Shown: positions 24,188-32,773 of the stretch, one piece after another
Layout of the letters: each line of letters opens with the position of its first letter
How positions within the stretch are numbered: position 1 is the first letter of the stretch
Assembly: GCA_003021785.1 (NCBI GenBank)
Contig: PXQU01000014.1
Location: 186,001-250,000, forward strand
Length of the DNA: 64,000 nt
Reading direction: 5' to 3'
Source of the DNA: Halobacteriales archaeon QH_7_65_31
Lineage (GTDB): Archaea > Halobacteriota > Halobacteria > Halobacteriales > Haloarculaceae
The notes under the pieces: model-generated
Database searches by the model: none
What the model was told of the DNA's origin: nothing
The model's input: the letters and a program-made list of their open reading frames with translations, nothing else
Program-made: the position numbers and the translations under genes

Positions 24188-25536
24188 ACGCGCGGATCGA
24201 AGTACTCCCGTAGCTCCGTGCCGAACTCCCCCGCGAGTGTGGCGATCTCCTCGCCCGCGAGCACCGTGTAACCGGTGTCGAGCGCGCGCTCGACAGCCGG
24301 TCCCAGCGCGACCGAGAAGAGCGCGTCCTCGGCGAACGACTCCGGCGTCCGGTAGTCGCGCTCGCGCTCGACGACGTACCGGTCGCCGTCGAGATACGGC
24401 CCGGTCTCCGAGCTGTCGGCGTAGGCGGCGTAGAACCCGTTCGCGTGGTCGCGCACACCGATCGGTGGTCCCTCGTGGCGCTCGATCGCCGGACGCCGCG
24501 GGAGCTGACACTCGACGAGCAATACCGCCGTCTCGTCGGCGACACACGTCGTCCGGAGCGGGTCGAAGCCGCGCCGTCGAAGCGCGGATTCGAGACCGGA
24601 CAGCGACTTCTCTAACTGCGGGTAGAGCTGGTCGTCGACGATCCCCGGCGCGTCGAACTGGACGGCGACCGGATGTGTCCCGCGTTCCTCGACGGCATCG
24701 CGAACGGCCGTCGCCGTCATCGGCTCCACGCTTCGCGGCTCGAACACCGCCTCGCGGGGCTCCGACAGCAGATCGCGGCTGTAGTGGACGAGCCGCGAGA
24801 GGTTCGCCGTCGAGAGCGCGGCGGCGACGTTGCGGTCGGGATCGGTCGGGTCAATGACGACCAGTGCATCATCGAAGCTACTCGTGGCGTGGCCTTCGAG
24901 ATCGAAACAGACGGGCGGGCTCCAGTCACTCGCCGCGCGGACGAGCGGGAGGAAGCCGTCGTGTTCTACGACGAGTAGCTCGGCGAGATAGCCGGCGAAC
25001 CCGCGAGTTCGGAGATCGGAGCCGTACGCGCCGATCCCCTTCAGAAACGCCTTCGTGACGCGCGCGTCGGCTCGAAGCCCCTCGTCCAGCCGCGCTTCGA
25101 GATACGCCGTGTGAAACGGCGTCCGGTCGACGGCCGACTGGATCTCGCTCGCGGAGTCGACGGAAAAACAGGGGACACAATCGACGGCGAACCCGTCGAC
25201 GTCGCCTGTCACGTACGGGTGCTCGGCGAACTCCTCGTGGCCGTCGGGAACGACGGCGTGGCCCACCTGTAGCCCGTAGCGTTCAAGCTCCGAGCGCGGA
25301 AGCTCCGGTCGGAACCGGACGAACAGGTCGATATCGCGGTCGCCGGCGAGCCACGTCCCGCGCGCGGTCGACCCGACCAGTCGCACGTCGGCCTCGACGC
25401 CGAGGTCTGCGATCGAGTCGCGGGCTCGCTCGCGGAGTCGGTCCGCGACGGCGTGTAGCCGCTCGCGCTCCTCGTCGTCGGGCGTCACGCGGTCGCGAAC
25501 CCGTCTGACGACCGTCTCGACCGACGTATCTGGCAT
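24184..25536 (-). CDS. cca: CCA tRNA nucleotidyltransferase, archaeal class I
   Basis: A 450-residue enzyme that adds or repairs the 3' CCA of tRNAs. The nucleotidyltransferase core has LVGSTARGTWLAGDRDIDLFVRF (GS...DxD) and a third Asp in FAVDCVPCF, followed by FLKGIGAYGSDLRTRGFAGYLAELLV typical of archaeal enzymes; the C-terminal tail-domain region is present. Required here because the tRNA genes in the window do not encode CCA. Its end overlaps the convergent HDAC gene by four bases. Confidence 0.95.
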   Translation of the reverse strand: MPDTSVETVVRRVRDRVTPDDEERERLHAVADRLRERARDSIADLGVEADVRLVGSTARGTWLAGDRDIDLFVRFRPELPRSELERYGLQVGHAVVPDGHEEFAEHPYVTGDVDGFAVDCVPCFSVDSASEIQSAVDRTPFHTAYLEARLDEGLRADARVTKAFLKGIGAYGSDLRTRGFAGYLAELLVVEHDGFLPLVRAASDWSPPVCFDLEGHATSSFDDALVVIDPTDPDRNVAAALSTANLSRLVHYSRDLLSEPREAVFEPRSVEPMTATAVRDAVEERGTHPVAVQFDAPGIVDDQLYPQLEKSLSGLESALRRRGFDPLRTTCVADETAVLLVECQLPRRPAIERHEGPPIGVRDHANGFYAAYADSSETGPYLDGDRYVVERERDYRTPESFAEDALFSVALGPAVERALDTGYTVLAGEEIATLAGEFGTELREYFDPRV

Positions 25537-25626
25537 ACGCCGGTTTCGACGGCGGGCGTGAAACCCGTATCGATGTTCAGCTCGAAGCGAAAGCCCTATT
25601 TTCCGAATCGCGCTACGTGAGACTGA

Positions 25627-25699
25627 GCCGCCTTAGCTCAGTTGGTAGAGCACCACGCTGTTAACGTGGTTGTCCCAGGTTCGAGCCCTGGAGGTGGCG
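25627..25699 (+). tRNA. tRNA-Asn (anticodon GTT)
   Basis: Cloverleaf with acceptor GCCGCCT/AGGTGGC, D-arm AGCTCAGTTGGTAGAGC, anticodon stem CCACG-CTGTTAA-CGTGG with GTT anticodon, and T-arm CCAGG-TTCGAGC-CCTGG. Discriminator G. No intron and no encoded CCA. Confidence 0.95.
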
Positions 25700-25748
25700 T
25701 TCTCCGATTCGGTACGCTGAAGTTCGCCGGTAGCCGATACCGGCGTAC

Positions 25749-25822
25749 GGGCCCTTAGCTTAGTCCGGTATAGCACTCCGCTCATAACGGAGCGGTCGTT
25801 GGTTCAAATCCGACAGGGCCCA
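25749..25822 (+). tRNA. tRNA with CAT anticodon (elongator Met or Ile2)
   Basis: Cloverleaf with acceptor GGGCCCT/AGGGCCC, anticodon stem CTCCG-CTCATAA-CGGAG and T-arm TTGGTTCAAATCC. The CAT anticodon fits either elongator tRNA-Met or the tRNA-Ile whose C34 is modified to agmatidine; the sequence alone does not decide for me. Not the initiator, because the anticodon stem lacks the three consecutive G-C pairs. It lies 49 bases after tRNA-Asn, probably co-transcribed. Confidence 0.9.
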
Positions 25823-26206
25823 TCGTGTTCTCGCGGCGACTGCGAGGAATGGAGTGACAAGCCAGCGCCGCGTAATCACGTCGTTCGGGGGGATTTAAAT
25901 TCTGTCACGAACACAGCGAATGACTCCAGTTCGAGACAGTCGAGCAGGTGGCCGAGGTTGTTGTCGAAAACTCTCTGTCCGGTGCGCGTGTCTCTCGTAG
26001 TCTCCCTGACGTGTGGTAGAAATTCTCGAACAGCCCGAGCTGAGCCACGCTATCGGGTATATATAGGTGTATTTGACCTGATACTGTCCGTTCAACCACA
26101 CGTCTTCGGTCGTTTCTACACTGGAAAACGCTCTCATGGGTTTATATACCTGCGCGACGTTGTCTCATATAAGCGGCGACCACAAACGGCGTCGCTGAAC
26201 ACAATA
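25823..26206. other. intergenic region upstream of the pilin, with TATA-like boxes
   Basis: No gene supported. It holds a TATA-like TTTATATA at 26141-26148 and a TATATATA-like stretch near 26059, both on the plus strand and upstream of the pilin start at 26207. The remainder is lower in G+C than the chromosome. Confidence 0.45.
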
Positions 26207-26529
26207 ATGAATATCAAAGAACTATTTAACGACGATTCGGCGGTGTCACCGGTCATCGGTGTGATTCTGATGGTCGCGATCACCGTGATCTTGGCGGCCG
26301 TCATCGGAACGTTCGTGCTCGGTCTCGGGAGCAACGTTCAGAGCGTGCCGTCCGCACAGTTCACATTCGATTACGATACGACCGCTTCACCAGAGAAACC
26401 ACGGATTCATCTGTGCAAAGTGGTAATTCGGCCACTGCCGATGCGGACAGTACTGACGAAGTCCGCGTTATCTGGAGTCCACAGGATGGCGACACCTCGC
26501 AGACGCTCGCGACCAGTCAGACGCCATAA
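26207..26529 (+). pseudogene. type IV pilin, frameshifted with internal deletion
   Basis: The N-terminus [20 protein letters not shown] plus a hydrophobic helix ([21 protein letters not shown]) is the haloarchaeal Pilin_N (DUF1628-type) signal and assembly helix. Frame 1 continues to about residue 65 ([11 protein letters not shown]) and then becomes basic nonsense to a stop at 26533. A second frame, open from about 26392 to the TAA at 26527-26529, gives the expected acidic ending with [17 protein letters not shown] and [11 protein letters not shown]. The middle of the pilin domain (some 40 residues) is missing. So it looks like an out-of-frame deletion; programmed shifting is less likely. Confidence 0.75.
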
Positions 26530-26632
26530 CTGAGATTCCGCTTCGCAATTTTTTCTGACGCTATCGCCCACAGCGACAGCGTTCGCACCCCGAGACAACC
26601 GGTTTATCAGGCTGGATACTGTACGACGGGTA

Positions 26633-26920
26633 ATGAGCGATGATAGCGGCGGGCGAAAGCCCCTACGGATGCCCGACGATAACCAGCAGTTCGCCGTCGT
26701 GACGAATATGCTGGGCGGCGGGCGCGTGGAGGTCCGGTGTGCAGACGGCAAGGAACGGATGGGCCGTATCCCCGGTCGGATGCGCTTCCGCACGTGGATT
26801 AACGAGGGCGACGTGGTGCTCATCGAGCCGTGGGACTGGCAGGACGAGAAGGGAGACATCGAGTGGCGCTACGACGAGCAGGACGCCCAGCAGCTCCGCG
26901 ACGAAGGCCACATCGAGTGA
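26633..26920 (+). CDS. translation initiation factor aIF-1A
   Basis: A 95-residue S1/OB-fold factor that helps the 30S subunit scan or bind mRNA and initiator tRNA. The OB core is [51 protein letters not shown], followed by an acidic C-terminal tail ([13 protein letters not shown]). The length is normal for archaeal eIF1A homologues. Haloarchaea often have two copies; only this one is in the window. Confidence 0.95.
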   Translation: MSDDSGGRKPLRMPDDNQQFAVVTNMLGGGRVEVRCADGKERMGRIPGRMRFRTWINEGDVVLIEPWDWQDEKGDIEWRYDEQDAQQLRDEGHIE

Positions 26921-27089
26921 TCTGACGGTCGATCATACCCCTACGTCGTCGAACACACCGAGGCTTCGGCTCACCGGTCGCGCGCTACCTCGATCACCCT
27001 GTCGTCATATCCTCGCTCGTACGTGGCGCGTTCCGCCCGCTGTTCGTCTCGGCCCACGAACCCAAGCCGCTCCAGCGTGTACGGGGTTC

Positions 27090-27482
27090 ATGGGCAACGT
27101 TCCACAGACCGACGAGGAGTGGCGTGATCGACTCACCGAGGAAGAGTACGAGATTCTCCGAGAGCAGGGGACCGATCCGAAGTTCTCCGGCGAGTACATC
27201 GGCAAGGACGACGACGGGGCCTACCGATGTGCCGGCTGTGACGCGCTCCTGTTCGACTCGGAGACGAAGTTCGACGACGAGGGGTCGGGCTGGCCCTCCT
27301 TCTACGACGCCGTCGAGGGCGCGATCGAGTTCCGCGAGGACGACTCGCTGGAGATGACTCGGACCGAGACGGTCTGTGCCGAGTGCGGCGGCCATCTCGG
27401 CCACGTCTTCGAGGACGGGCCGAATCCGACGGGGAAACGCTACTGTATCAACTCGACGGCCATCGACTTCGAAGACGAGTAG
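27090..27482 (+). CDS. msrB: peptide-methionine (R)-S-oxide reductase
   Basis: A 130-residue MsrB that reduces methionine-R-sulfoxide in proteins. It has the structural zinc cysteines (CAGC and CAEC), the WPSFYDAV substrate pocket, and the catalytic Cys in RYCINSTAIDF; GGHLGHVFEDGP is the family signature. ATG 27090 (MGNVPQTDEEWRDRL) is chosen because the long in-frame upstream extension is non-coding in composition. Confidence 0.95.
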   Translation: MGNVPQTDEEWRDRLTEEEYEILREQGTDPKFSGEYIGKDDDGAYRCAGCDALLFDSETKFDDEGSGWPSFYDAVEGAIEFREDDSLEMTRTETVCAECGGHLGHVFEDGPNPTGKRYCINSTAIDFEDE

Positions 27483-27568
27483 CTCACCAGCGCCGGCGAG
27501 CGTCAGCACCGCGCCGGCTGGGATAGACCGAGAGACCGGAGGCGGTGTCGGCCGCTTTGACGTCCGTC

Positions 27569-28624
27569 TCAGGCGCGTTCCGACGCGCTCCGGCTCCAGA
27601 CCCCTTGTTTCGCGTCCATCCACGCCACGACGCCGACGTGCGGAAGCGTCAGCGCCGCGATCAGGACGAGATACAGCCCGACCAGCCCCGCGACCGTCGT
27701 CGGTGGCTCCGGCACGAGCAGGTAGAACGCGCCCAAGAAGCCGAGCGAGACGGCCGTCAGCGGCGCGGCTTGGACCGCGAACCGTCGTATCGGCAGCCAC
27801 AGGTCGCCCGCGGCGAACGCCTCGACGGACGGCCCGTCGGTCAGTGCGAGCCGACCCACGTGTCTGAGCGCGTGCCACAGACAGAAGTAGAGACCGACGG
27901 CGAGCAGCGGCGGAACGGTCAGGAAGAACGCTCCGAGCAGCAGCGTCTCGCCGGCGTCGCGCCGCCAGCCGGCGCTGTACCGCCCGCTGTCCTCACGTCG
28001 CAGATACCCCCATCCGAGATGGACGGCGACGAGCGTTCCGAACGCGACCCCGACGGCGAGGCGACTCTCGGGCGTGAAGACGGGTGCAAGCAGCGTCGCG
28101 TCGCCGGCGAACGGCGCGACGAGGAGCCTCGCGACGCGCTCGTACTCGGTCGGAAACGCGACGAGCGGGACGAGCATCGGGAAGCCGCCCCGGACGACTC
28201 CCGCGAGCACACGCTGTGGCGACGATCGGAGGTGGTCTCCGCCGGCGAGTGCGACGAGGGCGTGTACGTCACCCTGCCCCCAGTGGGCCAGCGTCAGGAG
28301 GATGAACGAGACGAAGCCGACGACCGGCGCGAGAAACCACACGACAGCGTAGCCGACGCCGAGCACAAGATACACCACACCGACCCCGAGCGCGCCGCGA
28401 GCGGTCGAGACGCCCGCGAGCCGACCGGGAACGAGATGATCGATTGCACCGTGGGGAAGCCCGACGAACACGGCCGAGACGACGAGCGGCACGAACTGGA
28501 GTCGCCGTGACACCGCGGGATCGAAGCCGAACGCGAGCGCGACCAGTCCACAGCAGAGCCAGCCGGGCCACAGCGTCAGCCGGCGAACCGTCTCCGTCGC
28601 GTCTCGTGGCGGAAACAGCGTCAT
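27569..28624 (-). CDS. blh: Brp/Blh family beta-carotene 15,15'-dioxygenase
   Basis: A 351-residue membrane enzyme that cleaves beta-carotene into two retinal molecules. It has the conserved His clusters of the family: GLPHGAIDHLV, LTLAHWGQGDVH, LWHALRHVGRLAL and LPHVGVVAWMD, spread over about eight hydrophobic helices. It overlaps crtY by four bases and lies downstream of the opsin gene on the same strand, so the three form a retinal-protein operon or cluster. Confidence 0.93.
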   Translation of the reverse strand: MTLFPPRDATETVRRLTLWPGWLCCGLVALAFGFDPAVSRRLQFVPLVVSAVFVGLPHGAIDHLVPGRLAGVSTARGALGVGVVYLVLGVGYAVVWFLAPVVGFVSFILLTLAHWGQGDVHALVALAGGDHLRSSPQRVLAGVVRGGFPMLVPLVAFPTEYERVARLLVAPFAGDATLLAPVFTPESRLAVGVAFGTLVAVHLGWGYLRREDSGRYSAGWRRDAGETLLLGAFFLTVPPLLAVGLYFCLWHALRHVGRLALTDGPSVEAFAAGDLWLPIRRFAVQAAPLTAVSLGFLGAFYLLVPEPPTTVAGLVGLYLVLIAALTLPHVGVVAWMDAKQGVWSRSASERA

Positions 28625-29364
28625 GGGGCGGTGTCGATACCCAGCCGGTCAGTCACCCACAACCAGAGCACCAGCCCCTGAACGACGAACAGGTTCGTCA
28701 GGAGGAAAAACAGCGCCTCCTCGATCGGTAGTCCGGCGAGCGTTAGCCCGGTCGTGTACGTCGGCGACAGCTTCCAGATACCGAGCGTGATCGCGACCAT
28801 GTCCGCGGCACACAGATAGACGGTCGGTAAGCCGACACCGATACCGACGGTCTTTGCGTGGTCGCGAAGATACGGCCACCCGAACGCCCACTGGATCGCG
28901 AGCACCGGTCCGGCCCAGCCGAGCAGCGCCCCCAGATACGTCGTCGTGCCGCCGGCGAGATAGAGCCAGACGCCGACACCGCTTATCAGCAGCCCGGCGA
29001 CCGCGCCACCGAGCCGTTTCGACAGCGACACTGCGAGCGGCCGGCGGCTCGTCTCGATGAACTGATACAGCCACAGTGCCGTGATGAACGGCTGGACGAG
29101 GATGAACAGAAGCTCCTCGACGGGGATGTTGATGAACCGCGCGATGACGGCCCCCTCGGCGTACGACCAGACGCCGTTTCCGATGAGGAGAATCTCCCAC
29201 GGGATCGTGTACGCGAACGCGACTCCCGCGAGAATACCGATACCGGCCCACTGGACCTGTGCACGGGGGAGCCGGAGCTGTCGGACCCACACGGACACCA
29301 GGAGGACGAACAGGAACGGGATCAGAAAGACGAGGTGAAATCCCAGATACGAGGGCAGAGCCAT
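28621..29364 (-). CDS. crtY: lycopene beta-cyclase, CrtYcd type
   Basis: A 247-residue membrane protein with two homologous halves, each about three helices, carrying the paired motifs FINIPVEELLFI and LAGLPIEEALFF, plus AYTIPWEILLIG. This is the fused form of the heterodimeric (CrtYc/CrtYd) cyclase found in archaea. It turns lycopene into beta-carotene, the substrate of the adjacent Blh. Coupled to blh by a four-base overlap. Confidence 0.93.
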   Translation of the reverse strand: MALPSYLGFHLVFLIPFLFVLLVSVWVRQLRLPRAQVQWAGIGILAGVAFAYTIPWEILLIGNGVWSYAEGAVIARFINIPVEELLFILVQPFITALWLYQFIETSRRPLAVSLSKRLGGAVAGLLISGVGVWLYLAGGTTTYLGALLGWAGPVLAIQWAFGWPYLRDHAKTVGIGVGLPTVYLCAADMVAITLGIWKLSPTYTTGLTLAGLPIEEALFFLLTNLFVVQGLVLWLWVTDRLGIDTAP

Positions 29365-29415
29365 ACGGCTGGTCGGCGTGGAAGAAACAAAAAGACGGCT
29401 GTCCGCGACGGCCCG

Positions 29416-30144
29416 TTAGTCGGCAGGCTGTGCGGACGTGGACGCGTCCTCCATTGCGTCACGGCTGTTGAGCAGGACGAATCCGAATCCGACCTTCGCG
29501 AGCACGTCGAGCACGGCGAAGACGGCGGTTTCCTGTGTCAGCGTCAGTGCGCCGATCGTCGACTCCGTTCCCAGCACCCAGACGACGGGGTAGAGCGACC
29601 ACAGCACCAGAATGAGGCTGCGGAGCCGCGAGAACGTGGACGCGACGGCACTGGACTGGCGGGCTGCCTGTCCGCTGAGTGCGCGGACGAGGAAGAACAG
29701 CACGGCGATCATGAAGGCCGTACTGATCCCCCACCAGATCATGCGGTTCAGTGCGCTGCTTCGTGCGAGTGCGCCTGCGAGACCGGTCAGGATCATCGCA
29801 ACGTCGAGACCGACGAGGGTCGCGATCGTGTTGCGGTCTGCGCCGGCGAGCAGTGCGATGTCGAGCAGCAGCAGCGGCGTGGTGAACAGCCAGTCAGCGT
29901 AGCGTGCCCAGTAGATATCGAGCGTCTCACCACCCACTGGGACCTCGATCAGCCCGTAGCCCGTCGCCATACTGAAGTACGACGTGGCGGCGATCGCGGT
30001 GATGAAGATCGTGATGATGTAGAACTCCTGTTTTCGTTCGTTCTTTTCGCCCCAGCCCATCGAGATGAACGCGAGCGTACCGATAGCCATCAGGGCCGTT
30101 CCGACCCATAGGATCAGCGACTGCGTATCTGTTGGTTGGACCAT
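29416..30144 (-). CDS. bop: bacteriorhodopsin-type light-driven proton pump
   Basis: A 242-residue seven-helix rhodopsin. The counterion region RYADWLFTTPLLLLDIALL keeps Arg82, Asp85, Thr89 and Asp96 (bacteriorhodopsin numbering); the retinal lysine is in VLDVLAKVGFG with Asp212 four residues earlier; the proton-release Glu194/Glu204 are present as GTES and QET. The full set predicts an outward proton pump, and Leu at position 93 suggests green-light absorption. ATG 30144 (MVQPTDTQS) is used because it lies about 30 bases below a TATA box, giving an almost leaderless mRNA. crtY and blh follow on the same strand. Confidence 0.95.
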   Translation of the reverse strand: MVQPTDTQSLILWVGTALMAIGTLAFISMGWGEKNERKQEFYIITIFITAIAATSYFSMATGYGLIEVPVGGETLDIYWARYADWLFTTPLLLLDIALLAGADRNTIATLVGLDVAMILTGLAGALARSSALNRMIWWGISTAFMIAVLFFLVRALSGQAARQSSAVASTFSRLRSLILVLWSLYPVVWVLGTESTIGALTLTQETAVFAVLDVLAKVGFGFVLLNSRDAMEDASTSAQPAD

Positions 30145-30171
30145 AATCCACTCGTTCCTTAGGGCGGGGAA

Positions 30172-30180
30172 CTTATAATA
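30172..30180 (-). promoter_or_regulatory. TATA box of bop
   Basis: TATTATAAG on the minus strand, centred about 32 bases before the bop ATG, so transcription should begin a few bases before the start codon, as in other bop genes. A TTTTGGGAG sequence just upstream is in the position of the bop activator site, but I see no clear match to a known activator consensus. Confidence 0.55.
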
Positions 30181-30308
30181 CTCTCCCAAAAGACCTTTAT
30201 GTCTATAACTGATCTCGCGCAATACTCCCAGACGAGGTAGCGATACTACTGGTCTCCCTCACCGGGCGCGGGGAACGCGTTTAGGTGCGTGTCGCCCCGA
30301 GCCGTGGT

Positions 30309-31133
30309 ATGTCGCTCGCGCTCGATGCCGACCAGCTCGATCGCTACTCCAGACATATCATCATGGACGAGATCGGGCCAGCCGGCCAGTCACGACTGCT
30401 CGACTCGCGCGTGCTCTGTATCGGGGCGGGCGGTCTCGGCTCGCCGGTCATCCAGTATCTCGCCGCGGCCGGCGTCGGCACGCTCGGCATCGCCGACGAC
30501 GACACCGTCGAACGGTCGAATCTCCAGCGACAGATCGTCCACGCGGACGCCGACGTGGGGGTCCCGAAGGTCGAGTCCGCCCGCGACTACGTCACCCGAC
30601 TCAACCCCGACGTAACGGTCGAACCGCATGAGATGCGCGTCACCAGCGAGAACGTCGAGTCGCTCGTCGCCGAGTACGACATCGTCGTCGACGGCTCCGA
30701 CAACTTCCCGACCCGGTATCTCGTCAACGACGCCTGTACGCTCGCCGGCGTCCCGTTCACGCACGGGGCGATCCTCCGCTTCGAGGGACAGGTGACGACC
30801 TTCGAGGGGGGCGACGGCCCCTGCTACCGGTGTCTGTTCCCCGAAGCGCCCGATCCGGGGACCGTCCCGAACTGCGCGGAGGTCGGCGTGCTCGGGGTTC
30901 TGCCGGGCGTCGTCGGCTCGATTCAGGCGACCGAGACGCTGAAGCTCGCCGTGGATCACGGTGAGACGCTCGACGGACGGCTCCTGTTTTACGATGCGAA
31001 CGATACGAGCTTCGACGAGGTTCCGATCCGACGCCGCTCCGACTGTCCCGTCTGCGGCGACGGTATCGACTCCGTCCACGAGGTTCGCTACGCCGATAGC
31101 TGTGCGATTCAGTCGGCGGAGACGACCTCGTAG
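30309..31133 (+). CDS. ubaA: E1-like SAMP-activating protein UbaA (MoeB/ThiF family)
   Basis: A 274-residue E1-like enzyme. It has the ATP-binding GAGGLGSPVIQYLAAAGVGTLGIADDDTVE, the adenylation-site Asp region VVDGSDNFPTRYLVND, the probable catalytic Cys in TVPNCAEVGVLGVLPG, and two CxxC zinc pairs (CYRC and CPVC). In haloarchaea UbaA adenylates ubiquitin-like SAMPs for protein conjugation and for sulfur transfer to molybdopterin and tRNA. Start ATG 30309 gives the standard MSLALDADQLDRYSRHI. A JAMM protease gene lies 300 bases away, convergent. Confidence 0.9.
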   Translation: MSLALDADQLDRYSRHIIMDEIGPAGQSRLLDSRVLCIGAGGLGSPVIQYLAAAGVGTLGIADDDTVERSNLQRQIVHADADVGVPKVESARDYVTRLNPDVTVEPHEMRVTSENVESLVAEYDIVVDGSDNFPTRYLVNDACTLAGVPFTHGAILRFEGQVTTFEGGDGPCYRCLFPEAPDPGTVPNCAEVGVLGVLPGVVGSIQATETLKLAVDHGETLDGRLLFYDANDTSFDEVPIRRRSDCPVCGDGIDSVHEVRYADSCAIQSAETTS

Positions 31134-31405
31134 ACGCCGGCCAGCTCCGTCTCCGTCACCGTCACGTCGATCTCCGCTCCCTCCTCACGTCGCTCGTCGC
31201 TGACGAGCGTGATCGCCTCGATGGCCTCCCGCCGCAGGAACATCTTGATGCGGTCGAGCCACGAGGGGGACCCGCCTTTCCGGCAGACGAGCAGATACTG
31301 CCCGCTCGCTCGCTCCGTCAGCTCCGGCTCCAGCTCGTACTCGTCGAACTCCTCGGGAGCGACGATGTGGATCACCTCTGCACGGACGGACGCCGACTCG
31401 CTCAT
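31109..31405 (-). CDS. haloarchaeal protein of unknown function, 98 residues
   Basis: Starts MSESASVRAEVIHIVAPEEF. No recognised domain; it is acidic with a positively charged middle (WLDRIKMFLRREAIEAITLVSDERREEG) and a beta-rich C-terminus. Its last 25 bases overlap the convergent ubaA end. It follows the JAMM gene on the same strand with 38 bases between, so it may be co-transcribed. The longer in-frame upstream start (31489) would overlap the JAMM gene and is not preferred. Confidence 0.65.
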   Translation of the reverse strand: MSESASVRAEVIHIVAPEEFDEYELEPELTERASGQYLLVCRKGGSPSWLDRIKMFLRREAIEAITLVSDERREEGAEIDVTVTETELAGVYEVVSAD

Positions 31406-31443
31406 GCCCGCCGTAGCGTCCCGAGACAGTTCCCGGTTCCGGC

Positions 31444-31833
31444 TCACGCCAGCTCGACGCGCTCGAACGTCTCGCCGGTCCAGCGCCACGCCCGCAGCAG
31501 CGATTCGCGCGGCGAGACGATGAGATACACGTATCCCGGCCAGCTCGCCAGCCGCTCGTCGGTCGCACTCGGCACGGGAGAGTCGCGCGGATGTGAGTGG
31601 TAGAAACCGACGACCGTCTCCCCTGCCGCGTCGATCGCGTCGAGAATTTCGACCTGTTCGACGGGATCGAGTTCGTAGCGCGCCCGGGGATCGGCGGCGA
31701 TGTTCGTCGCGCGGTCGACCCGCGTCACCGTCTCGTCGTCCGGGCCGGCGAGCACGCCGACCACCTCCTCGGGTGCGCCCGCTCGGGCGTGTGTGAGCAG
31801 CTCGCCGCGAACGGCGTCGGCAAGCCGTATCAC
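31444..31833 (-). CDS. JAMM/MPN+ metalloprotease (desampylase-like)
   Basis: A 129-residue single MPN+ domain. The motif E(x)n HxHP(x)7 S(x)2 D is complete: EEVVGVLAG supplies the Glu, GFYHSHPRDSPVPSATD the zinc His, Ser and Asp. Free-standing haloarchaeal proteins of this kind (HvJAMM1) remove SAMP modifiers from target proteins. The GTG start at 31833 overlaps the BtuF-like gene by four bases (GTGA); a longer in-frame reading of the same frame is antisense to that gene and is rejected. Confidence 0.88.
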   Translation of the reverse strand: MIRLADAVRGELLTHARAGAPEEVVGVLAGPDDETVTRVDRATNIAADPRARYELDPVEQVEILDAIDAAGETVVGFYHSHPRDSPVPSATDERLASWPGYVYLIVSPRESLLRAWRWTGETFERVELA

Positions 31834-32735
31834 CAGCGCTCGGCGACGCCGCCGGCTGGCCGTTCGAACTCGTCGGGGTAGAGACACCACGCCAGCGTCT
31901 CGAACGACTCCACCAGCCGGGGGCCGGGACGGTTCATCAGCCCGTGGCCGTCGACGGCGTAGACTCGGTCGTTTCGCACGGCAGTCAGGTCCGCCCACCC
32001 CTCGCGGTCGGTCAGATCGTCGAAGTTCTCCTCGGTCTGGTCCAGCTCGAACCCGCAGGGCGCGACGACGACGATCTCGGGATCGTACTCGCGGACAGTC
32101 TCCCACTCGAACGGTCGAGAGGCGGCCTCCGGCTCTTGGAGCCCGAACTCCCCGCCGAGACGCTCGACCATCCCCGGGATCCAGTGGCCAGCGATCATCA
32201 CTGGGTCGGTCCAGTCGAAGACGGCCACGCGCTTCGGCTCGCGGTTCGGGATCCGCGACTCGACGGCAGCGACCCGCGACCGGAGCCGACTCACGAGCTC
32301 CCGCGCCCGGTCCTCGCAGTCGAGCGCCGCGCCGATCCGCTCGATGTCGTCGTAGAGATCCGCGAGCGAGTGGGGGTCCGTCGTCAGCAGCTCGCAGTCG
32401 AGCCCGTGCTCGTCGATCGCCTCGCGCACGAGCACCTCGTCGACGGCGCACACGTCACAGATCCCCTGCGAGACGACGAGATCCGGCTCCGCGGCTTCGA
32501 GCACGTCACCGCGGATCTCGTAGACGCCGCCCGACTCGTCGGCCGCCTGCACCTGTGTGTCGATCTCGCCGGCCGCGGCGGTCGGATCGACCCGCGCCCG
32601 GTTCGCGTCCGGCTTCCCCGCTGCCGCCGGCGGGTGATCACACTCGTGGGAGGTGGCGACCGGCTCCGCGCCGAGCGCGTAGACGATCTCCGTCGCCGAG
32701 GGAAGCAGGGTCGCGATCTGACGGTCACTGCTCAT
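31830..32735 (-). CDS. cobalamin-type substrate-binding protein (BtuF-like)
   Basis: A 301-residue class III periplasmic-binding-like protein. It begins RQIATLLPSATEIVYALGAEPVATSHECDHP, typical of BtuF-like proteins, and has PDLVVSQGICDVCAVDE, DWTDPVMIAGHWIPGMVERLGGEFG and RPGPRLVESFETLAWCLYP. There is no signal peptide or lipobox, unlike transporter-linked binding proteins, so it may act in the cytoplasm. Start ATG 32735 is used. It overlaps the MaoC-upstream frame only if the longer start (32777) is used; no BtuC/BtuD genes are nearby. Confidence 0.82.
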   Translation of the reverse strand: MSSDRQIATLLPSATEIVYALGAEPVATSHECDHPPAAAGKPDANRARVDPTAAAGEIDTQVQAADESGGVYEIRGDVLEAAEPDLVVSQGICDVCAVDEVLVREAIDEHGLDCELLTTDPHSLADLYDDIERIGAALDCEDRARELVSRLRSRVAAVESRIPNREPKRVAVFDWTDPVMIAGHWIPGMVERLGGEFGLQEPEAASRPFEWETVREYDPEIVVVAPCGFELDQTEENFDDLTDREGWADLTAVRNDRVYAVDGHGLMNRPGPRLVESFETLAWCLYPDEFERPAGGVAERW

Positions 32736-32773
32736 ACCCCCTGTAGGTGACCGGCCCTGTTCGGTGTTCCGGC

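Noticed and set aside
28858-30111. 417-codon plus-strand open frame across crtY and bop
   Set aside because: Antisense to two well-recognised membrane protein genes; the translation is an Arg/Asp/Glu-rich shadow with no family features.
31444-32451. 335-codon reading of the JAMM protease gene
   Set aside because: The first 200 codons are an antisense/shadow reading over the BtuF-like gene; only the part from the GTG at 31833 is family-like.
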